Source: Mytilisepta virgata
Lineage: Eukaryota > Mollusca > Bivalvia > Mytilida > Mytilidae
Direction of reading: 5' to 3'
Length of the DNA stretch: 64,000 bases
Assembly (NCBI GenBank): GCA_028015205.1
Contig: CM051520.1
Location: 64,488,694 to 64,552,693 of the forward strand
Shown piece by piece: positions 56,340 to 64,000 of this stretch. A model generated the notes under the pieces. That model worked only from the letters and a program-made list of their open reading frames with translations. It had not been told where the DNA came from and ran no database searches. The translations under genes were made by a program, and so were the position numbers. Numbering within the stretch: the stretch's first letter is position 1; each line of letters begins with the position of its first letter.

Positions 56340-56726
56340 GGATGTTCGCTGATCATGTTTTTGAATTTTTGTCAGATTTTCAGAATCCTCTGGTTTTATC
56401 CATTTCAATGCCATAAATTATTTTTCCCGATAACACCCATTTTTCTTTCCATACATTTTTTGCATAAAAAATGACAAGCCATTTGTAAAAATCTTATAAA
56501 ATTCTTGTTATTTTTAATGGTTTTTGAGAAATAAAACTGACAATGATAAAGCTATCTAAAGTCAAGAGTGCATATTTTTCCCGTCAAATTTTCAATAGCT
56601 TATATCTCAAAAACAAGCACACGGGCTTATAATTTTTTTTCGCTCTTTTTGTTCCTTTCTTAACCCACTATCAATATTTACCAGTGTTATGAAAACTTTT
56701 ATTTTGAAACTGAGCAGCGAACATCC
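56340..56726 (+). mobile_element. TTAA-flanked MITE, copy 2
   Basis: Ends GGATGTTCGCTGATC and GAGCAGCGAACATCC are inverted repeats flanked by TTAA (56336-56339 and 56727-56730). The first 70 bp (gtcagattttcagaatcctc, ggttttatccatttc) match copy 1 closely. Non-coding, piggyBac-type by target site. Confidence 0.75.
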
Positions 56727-56929
56727 TTAATATCATAGACCGAATAAAACAAATATATATTTAAACATTTTAAACGCAAAAACTGATAAATTTTGCACAA
56801 ATATTCCGGATATTAAATGGGGGTGTTTGGATTATCACAAGTATATAACCAAATTTATCTAGAATAATTACCCTAGTGTGAAAACATACTATTAACGGTC
56901 CTGCAATTACATTTTTAGCTCACCTGTCC

Positions 56930-57420
56930 TAAAAGCACATGTGAGCTTTAAGCATCACTTGGCGTCCATCGTCCGTCTGTCTGTAAACTTTTACATTTTC
57001 ATCTTCTCCTCTGAAACCCCTGGACCTATTGAACTGAAACTTGGCCTTAAGCATCTATGGAAGGTCCTCTACGGGTCCTCTACATCCCGACCTGTGAAAC
57101 AAAATGGCCGCCATTAGCATTTACATGTTCTGATTGGTCCAAATTTAAAACTTCTCCTTTGAAACTGTAAAGCCAAATGAACTGATTTTTGGTATGGAGC
57201 ATCTATGGAAAGTCCTTTACAAAGTTTGCATAAGTCATCCTGGTCGATGAAACAAAATGGCCGCCATGAGCATTTTCATGTTCTGATTGGTCCAAATCTA
57301 AAACTTCTTCTTTTCTGAAACCGTAAAGTCAAATAAACTGATTTTTGGTCGTGAAATAAAATGGCGCCCATGCCAATAAAAACTTCATGGCCGCCGTGAA
57401 ATCTGCTGAAAATTCCAATT
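56930..57420 (+). repeat. Degenerate tandem repeat with CGTCCG head
   Basis: The head agctcacctgtcctaaaagc with cgtccatcgtccgtctg at about 56970 precedes about three units of ~125 bp. Each has tcttctcctctgaaac-type, gaactgatttttggt-type and caaaatggccgccat strings. It belongs to the same broad type as 40510-42215. Confidence 0.65.
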
Positions 57421-59452
57421 AAACAACAAATCTATTGGCAAATAAGAAAAAAAAAAGGATGCAAAATATATTAGCATCATCTAAAGAATACCTAAGGAAT
57501 AAACTGAAAATCAAACGACAAGACGAATCCAAAAAACGATCGGGAGGTCGACAGAATATACTATACTATATATCAGGAATAATTTTACACCTAAATATTA
57601 TTCATTAATTATCTACAGGATGAATAGCATAAACACAATTTTGTCTTTTTAATACATAAATACAATGTTTTCATATGTCAGATGTTTTACATTGGAACCA
57701 TGTAAATATTGACAAAACTAACGGTCCATACATTCAAACTAATTTTTTACACATGCACGACTAATTTTTTACACATGCACGACAATACTTTAACCAAAAA
57801 AGTTTCAAATCAAAAAATTTTAATGAGATTAGTCATGTGATTTTTTGACGTACAAAATGTAATATAGCCAAATGTATGAAAAAGTGACATGTGGTTTATC
57901 CACATTCGATCACAAAAACCTTAAATAAAACCATTGAAACTTTTAATTCTGATTATACACAAACCCGTGTACTTATGTACAATAGACACAATCTGAGACC
58001 TACAAACTGTCACTTAATGACAGCATGGACACCTTATGATAAGACAGAATAATCTTACACTCTTTCATTAATTAGTCACAATAACGTTAAAAAAATATAG
58101 ATTTTATTATATTTCACAAATATTACACATAAGGTTATAATGCTTCTCATTTATAAAATCCACAGAATAACATTTCAAAAAGCAGCACAATGGACACGAT
58201 ATTGTACAAAAATTAAGAATATTTTGAGGAGAACATGCAAATTTGCAAAGCAACAGCCTATTTGAGTTAATTATCTAAAAAGTATCACAGTAGTGTCTTA
58301 TTATTGTACCACTGGGTAGCCGCTTGCTTTAAACTGCGTTTTACAACTATATTGCAACAAATAAAACAAAATTAAATTCATGCATGTACATGTATTAACA
58401 CTGTATTAATTGTATATATATATATGTCGTCATCAGTTATGCGTTTTATCCATTTAAACTTGTTGCATATTAGTTTAGTGTATTTTTCTGTACAACATCT
58501 CTATATTATTGAGTTGTGGCGATAGCAGAACAATATACACGTATAAACAGCTAAAACATGTACATGTAGCAGGTAGAAACTTGAATGAACGTGCCAGTCT
58601 TACCTTTTAACATACCTACTAGATAATTTTATGATGTTAGTATAATAAAGTCAATGTAAAAGGCACAGTATCAAATATTTATTGTTTTGTTATGAAACAG
58701 TACTGTACACATGGTACATGTATAATGTGTAAAGAGAAAAAAAGTAGTTTGAGTTCTCGCAAAATGAAATATAGTTTGTAAATATTTACAAGAATTTTAT
58801 TAAAATCTTGCCAACAACGGTTCTTAGTGTTCCTCTTTTAACATTATATCTGATGATTCAAGATTTTCACCAAAAAAATAATCTTGTGCCTCTATTGGAT
58901 AAAAATCGTTTGAAAGATCTTCTTTGTATATTTTCACTGATTCTAGTCAGACAAAGATTCTATTGTCCTTTGATGATCCTCGTTCGAAATTGTATTTGAT
59001 TACATAGCTGATCCACTGAGCCAGATAGAATAAATCTTGGCAGCAAAGGTTCTTAGGTGGTTCTCTTTCAGATGTACATCATTTAATAGCATTACACAGG
59101 ACAAATGTATGCCAAAGTCAAACATATAGTTTCGCTTTGTATGGGCAATTGAAATTAAAGCGAATGGTGCGTGCTTCTCTAAAGTTGTGTCTTTGTAGTT
59201 TTTTGGGGGTTTTTTCTTTGCTTTTTTTCTGACGAATTTGGCTGGTCTTGGAATTTTGGTTTTGTAGAATTATCGCATGTGTTTTCTTCTATGGACTTTT
59301 TTCCATGGCGATTGTTCATTGGTTTTGTTAACGCTTTCATGTTACAAACATTGACAAAGCATTAACACTTTTAAATCATTCGTTATCAGTAGAGAGACAG
59401 GAATGTGTCAAGTTACGCATGTGTATATTTCATTGACTGCTTTAAATCAGTG
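57421..59452. other. Gene-free AT-rich sequence
   Basis: No exon is supported. A 22-bp unit (taattttttacacatgcacg) is duplicated in tandem at about 57738-57781. Confidence 0.45.
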
Positions 59453-59829
59453 ATAGTAAAAACTAAACACTAATGGTAATTTTTATAATACATGTACTGC
59501 AAACTTCTGTACCTGCCTTACAAGGTACGCTTGTAGTCAAAATTTTGGAAAGATGAAAATTCTTATTAGATTGTTTGTAACCGAAATGAATGTTGAATGT
59601 TATGATTGTGAAACATCGTCATATGATAGTAAAAACTAAACACAAATGGTAATTTTTATAATACATGTACTGCAAACTTCTGTACCTGTCTTACAAGGTA
59701 CGCTTATAGTGAAAATTTGGGAAATATGAACATTCTTAATAGATTGTTTGTAACAAAATTGAATGATTTAGTTCACAGGTAACCGAAATGAAGGTTGAAG
59801 GTCATAATTGTGAAACATCGTCATATGCA
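59453..59829. repeat. Tandem duplication, unit ~175-200 bp
   Basis: Copies at about 59453-59626 and 59627-59829 share atagtaaaaactaaacac, tgtactgcaaacttctgtac, ttacaaggtacgctt and gtgaaacatcgtcatatg. The second has a ~25-bp insertion (gaatgatttagttcacagg). Non-coding. Confidence 0.75.
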
Positions 59830-60664
59830 TATTTCAGCAGGAGAAAATCTTGAAATTCACTGTTAATCGTTCTATCAACCAAAGTAAAAAGCTCAAACAT
59901 CAAAGGGGAATCACGGTATTGTTTATATCCATCGCTCTAAGCGCCGCTAATATGAAACATGTGTGGCCTTGAAAGCGAGCGAAGCGTAAGGTTTTTACGT
60001 TTGCGTTGTCGGTGTTTAGTTTAGTGAAACCTCCGTAATGACGGAAAAATGTGACACTTGCGCCTGCATCTTTTTTCTTGTCAAATTTTGATATATCAAA
60101 TTTGATTCCAGGTGGATTCTTTCGTATTTATTTTTAATTTCATGACAATGTTTATTTCTAAATATTTTATTGACTTAAAACTTTTAAAAAAAGAAAGAAT
60201 GTTTGAAATCACGGGTTTTCCCACAGGAAGTAGTTCGATTTTGAAAGCCACCTTTTGCAGAAAAAATAACAGGATGAAACTAGAACAATGATATCCAAAT
60301 CTGAAATCCTATACACTATAGAGCAGGCTTCGCTCGCATATTATGCAGTTTCTGCATTATGACGTCGCACTTCACCCTAGAAAATGTTCCCAAATTTCCA
60401 AAATGCTGACGCACTGGAAAGGTCCGTTTATATAAAAAGAGCGATCTTCTTTGGTCTTGCATAATGGTGTATGTGTGTAATAATAAGATTTATTTCAGAT
60501 AAAGGGGAAAAACCTTTTGCAATGAAAAAACAATCAAATGTCATAATACACGGAAACTTTATTCAAGTTATAAATGTTATTCTAATATGAACAAACAAAA
60601 TGTCTGAGTCTTCCAAAGAAGACGTGTCGCCTGCAGACGTCAATTTTTACAAAATATATTAAAA
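59830..60664. other. Gene-free sequence
   Basis: Nothing recognised. Confidence 0.45.
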
Positions 60665-60945
60665 TTTTCTAAAAATAAAATATATATGCACACCTGTGCA
60701 TTAAGGTTAATGCACAGAGAAAGTTTCATGAAATTTTTTTGAGCGGTTATAGAGTAGTTGAGGATAGAAGTTTTGACCCCCCACCCCTTTTTTTGCTAAA
60801 ATGTCAATTTTTAGAAAAAACAAATTTGAAATTTTCTAAAAATGAAATATATATATATGCACACCTGTGCATTAAGGTTAATGCACAGAGAAAGTTTCAT
60901 CAAATTCCTTTGAGCGGTTTACGAGTAGTTGAGGATAGAAGAAAA
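60665..60945. repeat. Tandem duplication, unit ~165 bp
   Basis: gcacacctgtgcattaaggt, then taatgcacagagaaagtttc and gagtagttgaggatagaag, occur at 60690-60770 and again at 60858-60942. It is followed by a short gacgcaagac-type repeat to about 61005. Confidence 0.7.
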
Positions 60946-61005
60946 GTGTGACGACGCAGGACGCAAGACACAAGACGACAAGACGCAAGACGACGCAAGA
61001 GACTT

Positions 61006-62329
61006 GATGACAGATAGTGATCCCTATGTGTCGACCATGCGGTCCGCAGGCGACACAACTAAGTATGTTGCGAAACAGCTCATACGACAATAGAAAACAA
61101 GCAAGATAAATGGAAATGGTGAGATGTCAAAAGGACATAAAACTACTTAAATATATATAAAATACACAAGTCGAAAAAAAAACAATTTAAATTGGCTTGT
61201 CTCTTTTACACATTCCCCATTTCACATTTTAATGCACTAAAACATGTTATCAAAGTAACCCAATTTTTACATAATTTTTACTAACGTATTCATGGACCCC
61301 TAATCAAAATATATTCAGGAAAAGTTTCATTGCCGGTGACAAAGGCAGTCTGAAAACTAGGTCAATATTCGATATTAACACCAAAACTGTAGTAGGTTAC
61401 ATGAAAAACATACAAAAATAACTGCAAGCATAAAAACGGTATATTTCAATTTCACATGCGTTGTATAAAAGGCTGCAAAGTCGTTGTCCGTGAAGGGGAA
61501 ATATAAACTTGGTTGGAGACAAAATTTGATAATTCAGCAAACTCACGAGTTTCACTCTCTTAATGACACCGCTTTTTTGCGTCTGACATCGAAGATGATC
61601 ATTTTCCGAAAAAAAAAATTATTGGTAGATTTTTTCGTTTACACATAAAGCCTTATAAAATTGTAAGATAAAAAATGGCGGGAAACAAAAAATGACAGTT
61701 TATGAAGTGGTTTTGGCAAAATAAATTGACAGAAAGTACATATTGATTTAATCAATATCCTTTTGATGTAGTAGAATTAAAATTTAAATAATGGTAGACT
61801 TTATTCCATATTTTAGTGCACTAAGAAATGATGGCTTGAGATAACGTTCATTATTTAACGAAGCAAGCATTCTTAAATTTGCTTCCTTCGGTGTCACTGC
61901 AGATGTTGTTATTGTGCGAAATTATATGTACGTACATTGTGTTGATAAAGATAAACCTCTGTAAATTATATGTCCAGTTAAGACGTCTATATTTTCTACC
62001 ACGCCTTGTACTTTTCTGCAAGTTAATAAAACCGAGTACCACAAAACAAAAATACAAACAGTAATTGTGGTTCTGGCTTGAATATACTTATTTACACTTT
62101 AATACATGTAGATAATTATACTACATTTATCATCAAATAAAAACTACATACTAAAATATCAAATAAGTCATTTTATTTGTGTTTTTAACTCTATAACATC
62201 TTGATCATACATGTATCAAATCACTTCACATTAAACCAGTGAACGTTTTCCTAATGAAACAAGCTATAGAACAAATTATGAATGTGTGCAATGGAAATGC
62301 TTTGTTTGTTGTTATATATTTATAGCTAA
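61006..62329. other. Gene-free AT-rich sequence
   Basis: No exon or repeat is recognised. Confidence 0.45.
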
Positions 62330-64000
62330 CAACGATGAGTAAATTGACTCAGAGAGCATAAACACACCAAGACGTCCTATACAACGTTTCAAAAAGAAGA
62401 GTTCATTTGTAACTGTGTTCCTAAACCAAGTGAGAATACCACACTGGAAGCCGTTATTGGTCTAATTAAATCAGACGCAAATCAAACTGCCGTTGTACAC
62501 GACCCGTTCATGACAACCTTACTATACAAGAAAGATCAGCTCTCCAGAAACTAAAAGACAGAGACGATATAATAATAAAACCTGCAGATAAAGGCAGTGG
62601 AGTAGTGGTAATGGACAAAATGGACTAATCCAAGAGGCAGAACGCCAGCTCTCTGACGCTAGGTTTTATCAAACGCTGACGTCAGATCCTACCATTGAAT
62701 TTGCGCAAAAGATAACTGCAAGCCTTCAAGACATGCATGACAAAGGCTACATCGATTATGACACCTTCGAATATCTTAAGCTCGAAAAAACTTAAGCTGG
62801 TCGATTCTATCTTCTGCCTAAAATCTACAAGAAAAATAACCCATGAAGACCTATTGACTCCGCAAACGGTCACCCAACAGAAAAGATGTCGGAATTCTTG
62901 GATTTCCATCTTCGGCCACATGTTGAATCTTTACCATCTTACATAAAGGATACCACCGATTATCTAAAAAAGATGAAAAGCTTGAATCCCCTTCTTCATA
63001 ACACCCTCATGGTCTCCATGGGCGTGACTTCCTTGTACACCAACATACCCAACGATGACGGCATCCTAGCTTGTAAGGAAATCTGGGAAGAACGGACCAT
63101 TCAAGAACCCCCTACTGAATGCTTATTTGAGATGTTGACTTTGGTCCTCAAACATCATAATTTCAATTTAAATTGAGAACACTACGTACAGCTGAATGGC
63201 ACAGCCATGGGAACAAAAATGACCCCGTCGTATGCTTAAATCTTTATGGGGAAACTAGACAAACAAATTTTGAAATCTTTGGAAATACAGCCATTGTCTT
63301 TGTTCAGATTTATAGATGATGTTGACATGAAGTGGACAGATACGGAAGAAAAATTGAACGTCTTCGTCGATCATGCAAACAGTGTCCACCCATCAATAAA
63401 ATTCACCCATGAAATATCCGAGACTAAACTTTCTTTCCTCGACACAACTACTACATTAGGAGACGGAGTAATGTCCACCGATGTTTATTCAAACCTACTG
63501 ACAAACACCTGTATGTGCCACCAAGCAGTTGTCATCCCAAAACACTGCTACGACAGTATCCCATATAGCCAGACTCTCCGAGTTAAACGCATCTGTTCCT
63601 CTCCAATAACAACAGCACAACGTCTTAGTGAACTACGTGGTCATCTTAAAAATAGAGGATATACACACCAACAAGATGGCTTCAAAAAAGCTAACCGCTT
63701 CAGTAGAGACAATCATTTAGAATATAAATAAAAAGGACCACCAACAGAATCCCGTTCGTTACAACATACCACCCTAGCCTTCACAATGTCTTTTGTACCA
63801 TCAGGACACACTGGAAAGAATTTGAAAAACACCACTTTTCCCAGAACCCCCAGTTATGGCTTTCCGACGACCGAAAAGCCTGAAAGACATTCTTGTACGA
63901 GCCGATATCACTAGCAAGATGTCTTCATCAACTGTCCTATGTCAGGCTTGTTCAGACAAAAGATGTAAGGCTTGCTCCCAGATGATATGTACACAGAGCT
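62330..64000 (+). pseudogene. Penelope-like reverse transcriptase, decayed, running off the right edge
   Basis: The translation, with frameshifts and in-frame stops, has the order of a Penelope-type [19 protein letters not shown] (62570), [20 protein letters not shown] (62868), [16 protein letters not shown] (63012), GTAMGTKMTPSYA (63200), FRFIDDVDMKW with the catalytic Asp pair (63305) and TKLSFLDTT (63424). After the stop at 63731 a decayed continuation has a Cys-containing segment (CQACSDKRCKAC, about 63940) like the region before the GIY-YIG endonuclease in this family. That endonuclease would lie beyond the window. Frameshifts near 62615, 62790 and 63175 make this copy inactive. It is a different subfamily from the remnants at 27225 and 47829. 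Confidence 0.75.

Overview
The window is eukaryotic, AT-rich and dominated by repeats. It looks like nuclear DNA of a bivalve mollusc, most likely a mussel of the Mytilus type. The reasons are a tRNA-derived SINE, several tandem repeats of kinds I remember from bivalve genomes, Penelope-like and DIRS-like retroelement remnants, and EGF-type receptor exons with phase-1 introns. The species is inferred; no single-copy marker gene is complete here.

Bases 1-7500 hold no recognisable host gene, only a Penelope-like 3' remnant, small inverted-repeat elements and a 1.8-kb element with long inverted arms (5484-7260). Bases 7541-22666 form one near-perfect palindrome, two ~7.56-kb arms mirrored about position 15103.5. 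The mirrored coordinates sum to 30207 everywhere I checked, so there is no net indel, and I found one substitution (13855/16352) outside the central 86 bases. From the centre outward each arm carries an imperfect central hairpin, a degenerate telomere-like array, a short 31-bp repeat block, a zinc-ribbon-like ORF and a following same-frame ORF, a truncated oppositely oriented gene, a small Bcl-2-like (BH1) ORF, a PC4-like ORF with its own CCAAT/TATA promoter, a 2.2-kb 31-bp minisatellite, and a terminal GC-rich block packed with ETS, CRE, NRF1, E-box, YY1 and RFX-like motifs. The compact, outward-facing genes and the mismatched centre resemble an inverted dimer or hairpin-end junction of a linear DNA virus or large mobile element integrated in the genome. 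An assembly artefact or recent inverted duplication must also be considered.

Bases 22674-34066 contain a long TA run, a 165-bp-armed foldback element, several MITEs, a decayed Penelope-like RT fragment and a decayed DIRS-like retrotransposon (minus strand: Gag with zinc knuckle, RT/RNase H, tyrosine recombinase).

Bases 34115-55329 hold plus-strand exons of a host gene or genes: EGF-type exons at 34115 and 35147, a linker exon at 48450, and two 3'-terminal transmembrane/cytoplasmic exons (50101-50384 and 54746-55329) that share entry phase and could be alternative tails of one receptor. The introns are filled with tandem repeats, a SINE, paired TTAA-flanked MITEs and retroelement remnants. 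The right edge (62330-64000) is a decayed Penelope-like element running off the window.
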